From assembly GCA_045652745.1 (NCBI GenBank), contig JAZRUW010000001.1, positions 1 through 64,000 of the forward strand: a stretch of DNA of 64,000 nt, read 5' to 3'. A program made the translations under genes and the position numbers. Position 1 is the stretch's first letter. The number at the start of each line of letters is the position of its first letter. Shown piece by piece: positions 24,359 to 33,141 of the stretch. The notes beneath the pieces are model-generated. The model did not search any database and was not told the origin of the DNA. It saw only the letters and a program-made list of their open reading frames with translations. This DNA is from RGIG2041 sp045652745 (GTDB lineage Bacteria; Bacillota; Clostridia; UBA1381; UMGS1253).

Positions 24359-24781
24359 ATGGCAGAGACAATAAAACTGCATTTTGACATTGCCGGCAAC
24401 AATTTTGTGGAGGCCGGTGCGGCATCGGGGAAGATGAAAAAAACGCTCAGTCAGCTCGGCTTTGAACCATCGGTCATTCGTCGCGCGGCGATTGCCATGT
24501 ACGAAGGTGAAATCAATATGGTGATTCACGCCAACGGCGGCGAAGCGGATGTGTATATCGACTCGGATAAAATCCGCATTGTGCTTGCCGACAAGGGACC
24601 GGGTATTGCGGATGTGGCGCTTGCAATGAAGGAAGGCTATTCCACCGCGAGTCAAGAAGCGCGCGATTTGGGTTTCGGTGCAGGTATGGGTTTGCCGAAT
24701 ATGAAGAATTATACCGATGAAATGATGGTCGATTCCAAAGTGGGTGTCGGTACGACAGTAGATATGGTGATTTACTGCTAA
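24359..24781 (+). CDS. ATP-binding protein, anti-sigma/RsbW-like HATPase
   Basis: A 140-residue single HATPase_c domain with N-box-like YEGEINMVIHA, G1 box VLADKGPGI and G2 box GFGAGMGLPNM. This is the size and pattern of RsbW/SpoIIAB-type serine kinases, with no HisKA or membrane domain. In Clostridia this gene type recurs beside hydrogenase clusters; what it phosphorylates or binds is unknown. It lies 16 bp downstream of the DRTGG gene. Confidence 0.85.
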   Translation: MAETIKLHFDIAGNNFVEAGAASGKMKKTLSQLGFEPSVIRRAAIAMYEGEINMVIHANGGEADVYIDSDKIRIVLADKGPGIADVALAMKEGYSTASQEARDLGFGAGMGLPNMKNYTDEMMVDSKVGVGTTVDMVIYC

Positions 24782-24805
24782 TCTTGGATTTGGAGCGTGA
24801 GCTGG

Positions 24806-26089
24806 ATGAAGAAGGAATATTTTCACTCAGTTACATTAGATAAAGAAAAATGTATGGGCTGTACAAATTGCATCCGCCGGTGTCCGACGGAGGCAATTCG
24901 TGTGCGTGACGGTAAGGCGCGGATTATTAAGGAGCGCTGCATAGATTGCGGAGAGTGTATCCGCGTGTGCCCGTATCATGCAAAGCAGGCGGTAACAGAC
25001 CCGTTTGCGGCAATGGAGCGTTATAAGTATAAAATTGCATTGCCGGCGCCGGCGCTGTACGGTCAGTTTCATAATATTACGGATGTGAATGTGATTTTAA
25101 ACGGGCTTAAGGAAATCGGGTTTGACGATGTGTACGAGGTGGCGCGTGCGGCGGAAATCGTGACCATCGCGACAAAGGATTTGCTGATGCAAAAGAAGCT
25201 CGAGATGCCGGTGATTTCAACGGCGTGTCCTGCGATTGTGCGCTTGATTCGCGTACGTTTTCCGAGCCTGATTAAAAATCTGTTGCCGCTGTCTGCACCG
25301 GTGGATTTGGCGGCAAAACTGGCGCGCAAGCGTGCAATCGAGAAAAAAGGTGTGCCGGCGGAGGATATCGGCGTGTTCTTTATTTCGCCGTGTCCGGCAA
25401 AGGTGACAACGCTTCACGAACCGCTCGGCGAAGAGAAAAGTCCGCTCGACGGCGTGATTGCCATCAGCGAGGTGTATAAAAAACTTGCGCCGATTTTAGG
25501 GAGTCTTAAACCGAAAGAGAAACTTGCGCGTGCAGGACTGCTCGGTGTGAACTGGTGTCACAGCGGCGGCGAGGCCAAGGCACTCAGCAAGGATGCCTAT
25601 TTGGCGGTAGATGGCATTGATAATGTAATTTCCGTACTGGAAAGTTTGGAAGATGACCAAATCAGCCATGTGGAATTCGTGGAGCCGTGCGCTTGTGCCG
25701 GTGGCTGTGTCGGCGGTCCGCTGACCGTGGAAAACGGTTATGCCGCACGAGCAAGAATTGAGCAAATCAGTAAGAAACTTACAAGCTATGAAACCGAACG
25801 TGAGTTACCGCAAATCGACTTAGAGGATGTACTGCTCAGTCGCGATATTGAATATATGCCGATTTTGAAACTCGATGAAAACAGAGCGGAGGCAATGCGC
25901 AAACTCAAAGAAATGAAAGAAATTGAGGAGCGTCTGCCGAAACTCGACTGCGGCAGTTGCGGTGCGCCGACCTGTAAGGCGCTTGCCGAAGATGTGGTGC
26001 GCGGCTTCGGACGGGAAATGGACTGTATACATAACTTGCGCAGTAAGATGCAGGAATTGATGCGCGATTTGGAACAAACGGAGGATTAA
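24806..26089 (+). CDS. [FeFe] hydrogenase C-terminal-domain protein with ferredoxin and FeS domains (HydS-like, no PAS)
   Basis: A 427-residue protein. It begins with two [4Fe-4S] motifs (CMGCTNCIRRCP and CIDCGECIRVCP), followed by a hydrogenase large-subunit-like domain retaining a cysteine in each H-cluster loop: STACPAIV (L1), ISPCPAKV (L2) and CACAGGCVGG (L3). The flanking catalytic-site sequences differ strongly from HydA. A C-terminal FeS domain (LDCGSCGAPTCKALAEDVVRG) ends it. Related group D proteins are thought to be H2 or redox sensors. Setting between two DRTGG genes and an HATPase fits a sensory role. Start at ATG 24806; a GTG at 24797 is possible. Confidence 0.85.
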   Translation: MKKEYFHSVTLDKEKCMGCTNCIRRCPTEAIRVRDGKARIIKERCIDCGECIRVCPYHAKQAVTDPFAAMERYKYKIALPAPALYGQFHNITDVNVILNGLKEIGFDDVYEVARAAEIVTIATKDLLMQKKLEMPVISTACPAIVRLIRVRFPSLIKNLLPLSAPVDLAAKLARKRAIEKKGVPAEDIGVFFISPCPAKVTTLHEPLGEEKSPLDGVIAISEVYKKLAPILGSLKPKEKLARAGLLGVNWCHSGGEAKALSKDAYLAVDGIDNVISVLESLEDDQISHVEFVEPCACAGGCVGGPLTVENGYAARARIEQISKKLTSYETERELPQIDLEDVLLSRDIEYMPILKLDENRAEAMRKLKEMKEIEERLPKLDCGSCGAPTCKALAEDVVRGFGREMDCIHNLRSKMQELMRDLEQTED

Positions 26090-26110
26090 CGCGAAAGGCG
26101 AGGGGGAGAA

Positions 26111-26443
26111 ATGACAGTAAAAGAATTTGCAGATAAGCTTTCTTGTAAAGTTTGTGCCGGGGCACAGGCGCTGGACAGAGAACTTGACGGTTGCTATGTT
26201 TGTGACCTTTTGAGTTATGCGATGAGCCATGCGCAAAAGGACAATTTGTGGATTACGGTGCAAACCAATATCAATGTAATTGCCGTCGCAGTGCTCACCG
26301 AGGTCGGTTGTGTGATTTTGCCGGAGGGACTTGTGCCGGATGAAATCGCTGCGGCTAAGGCGGAAGAAGAAAATGTGCCCGTACTTTCTACCAAGAAAAC
26401 GGCGTATGAGATTATCACGGAATTTAATCGGGTGATGGGATGA
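26111..26443 (+). CDS. DRTGG domain-containing protein (second copy)
   Basis: A 110-residue DRTGG-type protein (TVKEFADKLSCKVCAG.., ELDGCYVCDLLSYAM). It is only distantly similar to the first DRTGG protein at 23998. It contains C-x2-C (CKVC) and C-x2-C (CYVC) pairs. It overlaps the PHP gene by 4 bp (ATGA), so translational coupling is expected. Function unknown. Confidence 0.8.
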   Translation: MTVKEFADKLSCKVCAGAQALDRELDGCYVCDLLSYAMSHAQKDNLWITVQTNINVIAVAVLTEVGCVILPEGLVPDEIAAAKAEEENVPVLSTKKTAYEIITEFNRVMG

Positions 26444-27156
26444 GGCTGTATTACGATTTTCATATACATACTTGCCTGTCGCCGTGCGGTGACGGCGATA
26501 TGACACCGAACAATGTTGTCAATATGGCGCTGATTAAAGGGCTTGATGTGATTGCGGTTACGGACCACAACAGCCTGGCCAATGCTGAGGCGCTGATGCA
26601 GGTCGGTGCGGCGAACGGATTGTTGGTTATACCGGGTATGGAAATTGAAACGTGCGAGGAAGTGCATGTGGTTGCACTTTTTGGTGATTTGCAGTCTGCA
26701 AAGCAAATGGAGTCGATTGTGCAGGCGGCGCTTCCGCCGATACAAAACAACAAAACGGTCTTCGGTGAGCAGTGGATTATGGATGCTGAGGATGCGTGTG
26801 TGGGGGAAGAAGAGCAAATGCTGGTGACGGCTTGCGCGTTGAGCGTGTACGAGGTTGTAGAGCATATTCATGCCTACGGCGGCATTGCTATTGCGGCGCA
26901 TGTGGATAAAAGTGCATATAGTATGATTTCCAATCTGGGTTTTTTGCCGCCGGATTTACCGTTTGATGCGGTCGAACTTTCAAAAAATGCAAAGGAAAAA
27001 GGGTGGGAGGATACGGATGCGCGCCTTTGCGGTCTGCCGGTTTTGCACAGTTCGGATGCGCATTATCTGCCGGATATCAGTGAAGCTGTGCATGCTTTGG
27101 AGGTAAAAAACTGTTCTGCAGAGAATGTTTTAAGACAATTTTATAAAAAGATTTAA
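26440..27156 (+). CDS. PHP domain-containing phosphoesterase
   Basis: A 238-residue PHP-fold protein. It has the first metal motif YDFHIHTCLSPCGDGDM, VTDHNSLANAEAL, GMEIETCEE and AAHVDKSAYS, and ends with SSDAHYLPDI. PHP domains hydrolyse phosphate esters or nucleotides through three metals; the short stand-alone branch includes nucleoside 3',5'-bisphosphatases. This is the last gene of the regulatory operon ahead of the hydrogenase genes. The substrate is unknown. Confidence 0.85.
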   Translation: MRLYYDFHIHTCLSPCGDGDMTPNNVVNMALIKGLDVIAVTDHNSLANAEALMQVGAANGLLVIPGMEIETCEEVHVVALFGDLQSAKQMESIVQAALPPIQNNKTVFGEQWIMDAEDACVGEEEQMLVTACALSVYEVVEHIHAYGGIAIAAHVDKSAYSMISNLGFLPPDLPFDAVELSKNAKEKGWEDTDARLCGLPVLHSSDAHYLPDISEAVHALEVKNCSAENVLRQFYKKI

Positions 27157-27195
27157 AAAAGTGAGAAAAAATGTAGAAATTTCTCGCTTTTTTTG
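27155..27195 (+). terminator. Rho-independent terminator before the hydrogenase operon
   Basis: aaaaaagtgagaaa / tttctcgctttttt hairpin and T-run directly after the PHP gene. It separates the regulatory operon from hydC. Confidence 0.8.
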
Positions 27196-27224
27196 CATAA
27201 AAAAGTAGATTTTTAAAAAAAGGT

Positions 27225-27278
27225 ATGCTATAATTTAAATTGCTATGTAAATTAGTTTTATTGTTAAATTCTTAACAA
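27225..27278 (+). promoter_or_regulatory. hyd promoter with Rex operator
   Basis: An extended -10 element TATGCTATAAT (27224-27234) is followed 26 bp later by a perfect palindrome TTGTTAAATTCTTAACAA (27261-27278). This equals the Rex consensus TTGTTAA-N4-TTAACAA. Rex is the NADH/NAD+-sensing repressor of fermentation and hydrogenase genes. The site lies downstream of the likely start point, where a bound repressor would block elongation or initiation. Confidence 0.85.
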
Positions 27279-27322
27279 ATTTGACAATTTATGAAAATTT
27301 AGAGGGTACAGGAGGACGCACA

Positions 27323-27814
27323 ATGGACGAAAAGAAAGTCGGTGCTTTTAAAGGCACAAAAGAGCAAGAGCAAAAGCTTTTGCAGGTCATCGAAAACCAT
27401 GCCGGTCAGCCGGGCGCGCTCATGCCGATTTTGCAGGAGGCGCAGGAAATTTATGGTTATCTGCCGATTGAAGTTCAGCAGATTATTGCTGAAAAGGGCG
27501 GCTTTTCGATGGCGGAGATTTACGGTGTAGTAACATTCTACACACAGTTTTCGCTTTATCCGAAGGGCGAGTACAAAGTAGCGGTATGCTTAGGTACAGC
27601 ATGCTACGTAAAGGGTTCGGGAGACATTCTCGAAAAGATTAAGCAGCTCATTAACGTTGAGGTTGGCGAGTGCTCTGCTGACGGCAAGTTTTCGCTCGAT
27701 GCAACCAGATGTATCGGCGCTTGCGGTCTTGCACCGGTATTCACCGTTAACGATGATGTATACGGTCGTTTGAGCGTAGATGATGTAGAAGACATCATTA
27801 ACAGATACAGATAA
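27323..27814 (+). CDS. hydC: NADH-dependent [FeFe] hydrogenase subunit C (NuoE-like)
   Basis: A 163-residue NuoE/HydC protein: helical N-terminal part with GALMPILQEAQEIYGYLP, then a thioredoxin-fold [2Fe-2S] domain with C-x4-C in CLGTACYVKGS and C-x3-C in CIGACGLAP. It passes electrons between NADH-linked HydB and other clusters in the HydABC complex. The start at 27323 follows aggaggac. It is the first gene behind the Rex operator. Confidence 0.93.
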   Translation: MDEKKVGAFKGTKEQEQKLLQVIENHAGQPGALMPILQEAQEIYGYLPIEVQQIIAEKGGFSMAEIYGVVTFYTQFSLYPKGEYKVAVCLGTACYVKGSGDILEKIKQLINVEVGECSADGKFSLDATRCIGACGLAPVFTVNDDVYGRLSVDDVEDIINRYR

Positions 27815-27815
27815 G

Positions 27816-28367
27816 ATGAGAGAGTTGTCACTGCACATTTTGGATATTGTACAAAATTCCATCTCTGCCAATGCAAAGAATATCTTAATTGAGATTTCCG
27901 AGCAGGCGGATACGGATTGGATGTCTATTGTGATTGCCGACGACGGCAAGGGCATGGATGCCGAATTTTTGGCAGAAGTGACCAGTCCGTTTGCAACGAC
28001 GCGTACGACACGCAAGGTCGGCTTGGGGATTCCGCTTTTTAAAGAGGCGGCCGAGGAAACCGGCGGCAGTTTCACAATTGAGAGTACACCGGGAAAAGGA
28101 ACAAAGGTTTGCGCTGTATTCGGTTACAGTCATATTGACCGTCAGCCGCTCGGCGATATTGCCTCTGTGATGCATATTCTGGTGCACGGCAATCCCGATT
28201 TGGATTTTTATTATAAACATCTTGTGGGGGAAAACGAATTTATCTTTGATACAAAACAGATTCGCGAAGTGTTGGGCGAGGAGGTCAGATTGGACCTGCC
28301 GGAAATCTTAAATTGGATTTCTAAAAACCTGCACAGCGGAATTCAAGAATTATATGGAGGTAAATGA
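27816..28367 (+). CDS. HATPase_c ATP-binding protein in the hydrogenase operon
   Basis: A 183-residue protein with an N-terminal histidine-kinase-like ATPase domain (LHILDIVQNSISANAKNI as N box, ADDGKGMD as G1, KVGLGIPLF as G2, GKGT as G3) and a roughly 60-residue C-terminal extension. There is no HisKA domain and no membrane segment. It starts 1 bp after the hydC stop. Its persistence inside hyd operons suggests a regulatory or assembly role, but none is proven. Confidence 0.85.
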   Translation: MRELSLHILDIVQNSISANAKNILIEISEQADTDWMSIVIADDGKGMDAEFLAEVTSPFATTRTTRKVGLGIPLFKEAAEETGGSFTIESTPGKGTKVCAVFGYSHIDRQPLGDIASVMHILVHGNPDLDFYYKHLVGENEFIFDTKQIREVLGEEVRLDLPEILNWISKNLHSGIQELYGGK

Positions 28368-28368
28368 T

Positions 28369-28740
28369 ATGAAGTCTTTAGCTGAACTCGCTGCTTTGAG
28401 AGAACAGGCGCTTTCTCAGATTCATATGAGAAATGATGATCAGGAAGGCGTTAGAATTGTTGTCGGTATGGCAACTTGCGGTATCGCCGCAGGCGCAAGA
28501 CCGGTAATGAGCGCATTTGTGGAAGAAGTAAACAAAAGAAAGCTTGAAAATGTAGCGGTTGTACAGACCGGTTGCATCGGTCTTTGCCGCTTAGAGCCGA
28601 TTGTTGAAGTATATCTTCCGGGCCAGGAAAAGGTAACCTACGGCAAGGTTACACCGGAGCAGGTTGCAAAAATCGTATCTGACCACGTTGTAAACGGCAA
28701 AGTGGTTAAGGAATTCACGATTGGTGAGATTGATAAATAA
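28369..28740 (+). CDS. [2Fe-2S] thioredoxin-like ferredoxin domain protein
   Basis: A 123-residue thioredoxin-like ferredoxin, with C37 in GMATCGIAAGARPV and a C-x3-C in TGCIGLC. Only three cysteines of the usual four-ligand set are present, a known variation of this hydrogenase-linked family, so it may bind its cluster differently or not at all. Start at 28369 behind tggagg; it abuts the HATPase gene and precedes hydB by 14 bp. Confidence 0.85.
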   Translation: MKSLAELAALREQALSQIHMRNDDQEGVRIVVGMATCGIAAGARPVMSAFVEEVNKRKLENVAVVQTGCIGLCRLEPIVEVYLPGQEKVTYGKVTPEQVAKIVSDHVVNGKVVKEFTIGEIDK

Positions 28741-28754
28741 GGAGGATATACAAG

Positions 28755-30551
28755 ATGGATTTATACAGAAGCCACGTGCTTGTTTGCGGTGGTACAGGCT
28801 GTACATCTTCGGGCTCGCAGAAGATTATCGAAGAGTTGGAAGCACAGCTTAAAGCAAACGGCATTGAAAAAGAAGTAATGGTTGTTAAGACCGGTTGTTT
28901 CGGTCTTTGCGCACTCGGTCCGATTATGGTTGTTTATCCGGAAGGTGCTTTCTACAGCATGGTACAGCCGGAAGACGTTGCTGAAATCGTATCCGAGCAT
29001 CTCGTTAAGGGCAGAATCGTTAAACGTTTGCTCTACTCTGAGACAGTTTCCGAGGACAGCGATGAAATCAAGTCCTTAAATGAAGTGAACTTCTACAAAA
29101 AGCAGATGCGTGTTGCACTGCGTAACTGTGGTGTAATCAATCCGGAAAAGATTGAAGAGTATATCGCATTTGACGGTTATAAGGCGCTCGGTAAGGTGCT
29201 CACCGAAATGAAGCCGGAAGACCTGATCAATCTTATGATTGATGCAGGACTGCGCGGCCGCGGCGGTGCAGGCTTCCCGACAGGTCTTAAGTGGAAGTTT
29301 GCAGCAGCATCCGTTTCCGACCAGAAATATGTTTGCTGTAACGCCGACGAAGGTGACCCGGGCGCATTCATGGATCGAAGCATCCTCGAAGGTGACCCGC
29401 ACTCCGTAATTGAAGCTATGGCAATTGCTGGTTATGCAATCGGTGCAAACCAGGGTTATGTATACATTCGTGCTGAGTACCCGATTGCGGTACAGCGTTT
29501 GTCCATTGCCATCAAGCAAGCGCGTGAGATGGGTCTTTTGGGTAAGAACATTTTCGGTACGGACTTTAGCTTTGACTTAGACATCCGTCTGGGTGCAGGT
29601 GCATTTGTATGCGGTGAAGAAACAGCGCTTATGACCTCTATCGAAGGCAAGCGCGGTGAGCCGAGATGCCGTCCGCCGTTCCCGGCAGTAAAGGGTCTGT
29701 TCGGCAAGCCGACCGTATTAAATAACGTTGAAACCTATGCAAATATTCCGGTCATCATCAACAAGGGTGTAGAATGGTTTAAGGGCATTGGCACAGAGAA
29801 GAGCAAGGGTACAAAGGTATTCGCGCTCGGCGGTAAGATTCATAACACAGGTTTGGTAGAAGTGCCGATGGGTACAACACTGCGCGAAATCGTTGAAGAA
29901 ATCGGCGGCGGTATCCCGAACGGTAAGAAGTTTAAGGCAGCGCAGACCGGTGGCCCGTCCGGCGGTTGTATCCCGGCTTCCTTGATTGATACCGAAATCG
30001 ACTACGATTCTCTTATCAGCATCGGTTCGATGATGGGTTCCGGCGGTTTGATTGTAATGGACGAGGATACCTGTATGGTAGATATCGCGAAGTTCTTCTT
30101 AGAGTTCACGGTAGACGAATCCTGCGGTAAGTGCTCGCCGTGCCGTATCGGTACAAAGAGAATGCTTGAAATCCTCAATAAGATTACAAGCGGCAAGGGT
30201 ACGCTCGAAGATATCGACAGACTCGAAAAACTCTGCTACAATGTAAAAGAAGCTGCGCTCTGCGGTCTTGGTCAGACAGCACCGAACCCGATTTTGAGTA
30301 CGCTTCGTTACTTCAGAGACGAGTATGTTGCCCACGTTGTGGACAAGAAATGTCCGGCAGGCGTATGTAAAGACCTTCTCATGTACAAGATTGATCCGGA
30401 GAAATGTATCGGATGTAGCCTGTGTGCAAAGAACTGCCCGGTTGGTGCAATTTCCGGCGAAATCAAAAAGCCGTTTGTTATCGATACAGATAAGTGCGTA
30501 AAGTGCGGTCTGTGCGAATCCAAGTGTCGCTTCAAAGCAATTTCGAAATAA
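28755..30551 (+). CDS. hydB: NADH-dependent [FeFe] hydrogenase subunit B (NuoF-like)
   Basis: A 598-residue NuoF-type subunit with an N-terminal [2Fe-2S] thioredoxin-like domain (CGGTGCTSSGS, CFGLCALGP), an FMN/NADH domain (GRGGAGFPTGLKW, CNADEGDPGAFMD, GAGAFVCGEETALMTSIEG in pieces), the [4Fe-4S] site ESCGKCSPCRIGT, and two C-terminal ferredoxin clusters (CIGCSLCAKNCP, CVKCGLCESKC). It oxidises NADH in the trimeric hydrogenase; with HydA it can couple NADH and ferredoxin oxidation (electron bifurcation/confurcation). Confidence 0.96.
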   Translation: MDLYRSHVLVCGGTGCTSSGSQKIIEELEAQLKANGIEKEVMVVKTGCFGLCALGPIMVVYPEGAFYSMVQPEDVAEIVSEHLVKGRIVKRLLYSETVSEDSDEIKSLNEVNFYKKQMRVALRNCGVINPEKIEEYIAFDGYKALGKVLTEMKPEDLINLMIDAGLRGRGGAGFPTGLKWKFAAASVSDQKYVCCNADEGDPGAFMDRSILEGDPHSVIEAMAIAGYAIGANQGYVYIRAEYPIAVQRLSIAIKQAREMGLLGKNIFGTDFSFDLDIRLGAGAFVCGEETALMTSIEGKRGEPRCRPPFPAVKGLFGKPTVLNNVETYANIPVIINKGVEWFKGIGTEKSKGTKVFALGGKIHNTGLVEVPMGTTLREIVEEIGGGIPNGKKFKAAQTGGPSGGCIPASLIDTEIDYDSLISIGSMMGSGGLIVMDEDTCMVDIAKFFLEFTVDESCGKCSPCRIGTKRMLEILNKITSGKGTLEDIDRLEKLCYNVKEAALCGLGQTAPNPILSTLRYFRDEYVAHVVDKKCPAGVCKDLLMYKIDPEKCIGCSLCAKNCPVGAISGEIKKPFVIDTDKCVKCGLCESKCRFKAISK

Positions 30552-30572
30552 GCCTGAAAGGAGAATGTTAAA

Positions 30573-32315
30573 ATGGAAATGGTTAATTTAAAGATTAACG
30601 GTCTGGATGTCAGCGCTCCGAAAGGCTCTACAATTTTGGAGGCAGCTAGACTTGCCAATATTGATATCCCGACCCTGTGCTATTTAAAGGATGTAAACCA
30701 AATCGGCGCATGCAGAATGTGCGTTGTTGAAGTTAAAGGTGCAAGAAGCCTGCAGGCTGCCTGCGTATATCCGATCAATGAGGGTATGGAAGTATTCACA
30801 AATACCGCAAAGGTTCGTGAAGCAAGAAAGGTTACACTTCAGCTCATTTTGTCTAATCACGAAAAGAAGTGCTTGACCTGCGTAAGAAATAGAAACTGTG
30901 AGCTTCAGAACCTCGCTGAAGAACTCAACGTTACAGAATTGCCGTACGAGACAGATGAGCCGAATGTATATGCAATCGATGACCTTTCTCCGTCTATCGT
31001 GCGTGATAACAACAAATGTATCCTTTGCCGTCGCTGTATCGCTGTATGTAAAAACATCCAGACGGTTGGCGTAATTGATGCAAAGGAAAGAGGTATCAAC
31101 ACCAATATCGGTTGTGCGTTTGATAAGTCCTTAGGTGAAGTTGCCTGTGTAAACTGCGGTCAGTGTATCGCGGCTTGTCCGGTTGGCGCACTTTATGAAA
31201 AGGATGCAATCAAGCCGGTATGGGATGCAATTGCTGACGATTCCAAGTATGTTGTTGTACAGACCGCTCCGGCTGTTCGTGCAGCGCTCGGTGAAGAATT
31301 CGGCATGGAGATGGGCACACCTTGCACAGGCAAGATGGTTGCTGCATTAAAGCGCCTCGGCTTTACAAAGGTATTTGATACAGATACCGCTGCTGACCTC
31401 ACCATTATGGAAGAGGGCACAGAGGTAATCAACAGAATTAAAAACGGCGGTAAGCTTCCGGTCATTACCTCCTGCAGCCCGGGCTGGGTAAAGTTTTGTG
31501 AACACAACTTCCCGGATTTTCTCGACAATCTGTCGAGCGCGAAATCTCCGCACGAGATGTTCGGCGCAGTGATTAAGTCCTACTACGCTGAAAAAGAGGG
31601 TATTGACCCGGCAAGCATCGTTACAGTTTCCATCATGCCGTGTACTGCAAAGAAATTTGAGGCAGCACGCGCAGAACTCGGCAACGACGGCTTCCAGGAT
31701 GTGGATTATGTATTGACCACACGTGAGCTTGCACGTATGATTAAGCAGGCAGGTCTTGAGTTTGCAAACCTTCCGGATGAGCAGTTTGACAATCCGTTTG
31801 GCGAAGCAACAGGCGCAGGCGTAATCTTCGGTGCGACAGGCGGTGTTATGGAAGCGGCGCTTAGAACCGTAGCAGAAGTTCTGTCCGGCAAGTCTATGTC
31901 TGAAGATAACTACCATGTAGTTCGCGGTACTGACGGTATCAAGCGCGCTGAGGTAGAAATCGAAGGCATCAAGATTAAGGCGGCTGTGGCACACGGTCTC
32001 GGCAATGCAAGAAAACTTCTTGATGCAATCCGCGCAGGCGAAGAAAACTACGATTTCGTTGAAATCATGGCTTGCCCGGGCGGCTGTGTAACCGGTGGCG
32101 GTCAGCCGATCGTTTCCGCGAAGGCGCAGATGGACGTAGATGTGAAGGCAACACGTGCAAAGGCACTGTATACGGAAGACAGCAACGCTGCAATCCGTAA
32201 GTCCCATGAAAATCCGGTAATTAAGATGCTCTATGATGAGTACTTCGAAGAGCCGGGTTCCCATAAGGCACACAAGTACCTGCACACACATTACACAAAG
32301 AGAGATTTATTCTAA
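30573..32315 (+). CDS. hydA: [FeFe] hydrogenase catalytic subunit HydA (group A, trimeric type)
   Basis: A 580-residue catalytic subunit: N-terminal [2Fe-2S] ferredoxin (C36, C47, C50, C63 region), a His-ligated cluster (HEKKCLTCVRNRNC), two [4Fe-4S] motifs (CILCRRCIAVC, CVNCGQCIAACP) and the H-cluster loops TSCSPGWVKF (L1), MPCTAKKFEA (L2) and MACPGGCVTGGGQP (L3). It reduces protons to H2. In L1 the position equal to the proton-relay Cys299 of clostridial CpI is serine here. Last gene of the Rex-controlled operon, followed by a terminator. Confidence 0.97.
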   Translation: MEMVNLKINGLDVSAPKGSTILEAARLANIDIPTLCYLKDVNQIGACRMCVVEVKGARSLQAACVYPINEGMEVFTNTAKVREARKVTLQLILSNHEKKCLTCVRNRNCELQNLAEELNVTELPYETDEPNVYAIDDLSPSIVRDNNKCILCRRCIAVCKNIQTVGVIDAKERGINTNIGCAFDKSLGEVACVNCGQCIAACPVGALYEKDAIKPVWDAIADDSKYVVVQTAPAVRAALGEEFGMEMGTPCTGKMVAALKRLGFTKVFDTDTAADLTIMEEGTEVINRIKNGGKLPVITSCSPGWVKFCEHNFPDFLDNLSSAKSPHEMFGAVIKSYYAEKEGIDPASIVTVSIMPCTAKKFEAARAELGNDGFQDVDYVLTTRELARMIKQAGLEFANLPDEQFDNPFGEATGAGVIFGATGGVMEAALRTVAEVLSGKSMSEDNYHVVRGTDGIKRAEVEIEGIKIKAAVAHGLGNARKLLDAIRAGEENYDFVEIMACPGGCVTGGGQPIVSAKAQMDVDVKATRAKALYTEDSNAAIRKSHENPVIKMLYDEYFEEPGSHKAHKYLHTHYTKRDLF

Positions 32316-32326
32316 TCTTTAAACGC

Positions 32327-32360
32327 AAAAAACACGGTAGTCAATGACTACCGTGTTTTT
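32327..32360. terminator. Bidirectional terminator between hydA and lexA
   Basis: aaaaaacacggtag / ctaccgtgttttt hairpin between the convergent hydA and lexA genes. Confidence 0.88.
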
Positions 32361-32400
32361 GTACTCGAAAGGTTTGAAGATACATTTCAAGCTTTTTTAC

Positions 32401-33075
32401 TTACATACCTCTAAATACACCGACCACTTTGCCTAAAATCATAACTTCGTTTACGATAATCGGTTCCATGGACGAGTTTTCCGGTTGCAGACGGAAATGT
32501 CCGTTTTCTTTGTAGAAGGTTTTTACAGTTGCGGAATCGTCTACCAGCGCAACGACGATATCACCGTTGTTTGCGGTTTGCTGGCGCTCTACAATCACAT
32601 AGTCGCCGTCTAATATTGCAGCTTCAATCATGGATTCACCGGAAACGGTGAGCATAAACAAATCCTTGTTTCTGGCAAAACTCATCGGGAGCGGGAAACT
32701 CTCCGTAGCTTCTTCTACGGCTAAAATCGGTTGACCTGCCGCAACGCGACCGAGCACCGGTACCTGTAAAAATTCGGATTGTACCTTCTCGTAAAAGCGG
32801 TCAAAAGCGGATGCGGAGAGCATGTCGTCATTCGGCGCGCTTTCTTCGTAGGTGTTATAATATTTCGGTGTCAGTTTGAGTGCGCGTGTTTTTTCGTTGT
32901 CCTTTTCCAGAAAACCGGCATCGCGCAGTTTTTTGAGTTGCGCATGTACGGTGGAGGTGGAGCTTAAGCCGACAGCGATACCGATTTCACGTACAGATGG
33001 GGGATAACCCTTTGTCTTTGTCTGCTCGGAAATGAATTTCAAAATTTTTTCGCCTTTGTCAGATGTTCTCGGCAA
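32401..33075 (-). CDS. lexA: LexA repressor
   Basis: A 224-residue LexA: N-terminal winged HTH (GYPPSVREIGIAVGLSSTSTVHAQLKKL in pieces, residues about 22-50), a linker, and the S24 peptidase domain with cleavage site VAAGQ, catalytic Ser in GESMIEA and Lys in VVALVDDSATVKTF. It represses SOS genes until RecA-triggered self-cleavage. A LexA-type box lies in its own promoter region, fitting autorepression. Confidence 0.96.
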   Translation of the reverse strand: MPRTSDKGEKILKFISEQTKTKGYPPSVREIGIAVGLSSTSTVHAQLKKLRDAGFLEKDNEKTRALKLTPKYYNTYEESAPNDDMLSASAFDRFYEKVQSEFLQVPVLGRVAAGQPILAVEEATESFPLPMSFARNKDLFMLTVSGESMIEAAILDGDYVIVERQQTANNGDIVVALVDDSATVKTFYKENGHFRLQPENSSMEPIIVNEVMILGKVVGVFRGM

Positions 33076-33141
33076 GGAAAACGCCTCCTTATAAAAAATT
33101 CAATTCTATTTTAAATACATACTTGCAGCTGGGAAAGAAAT

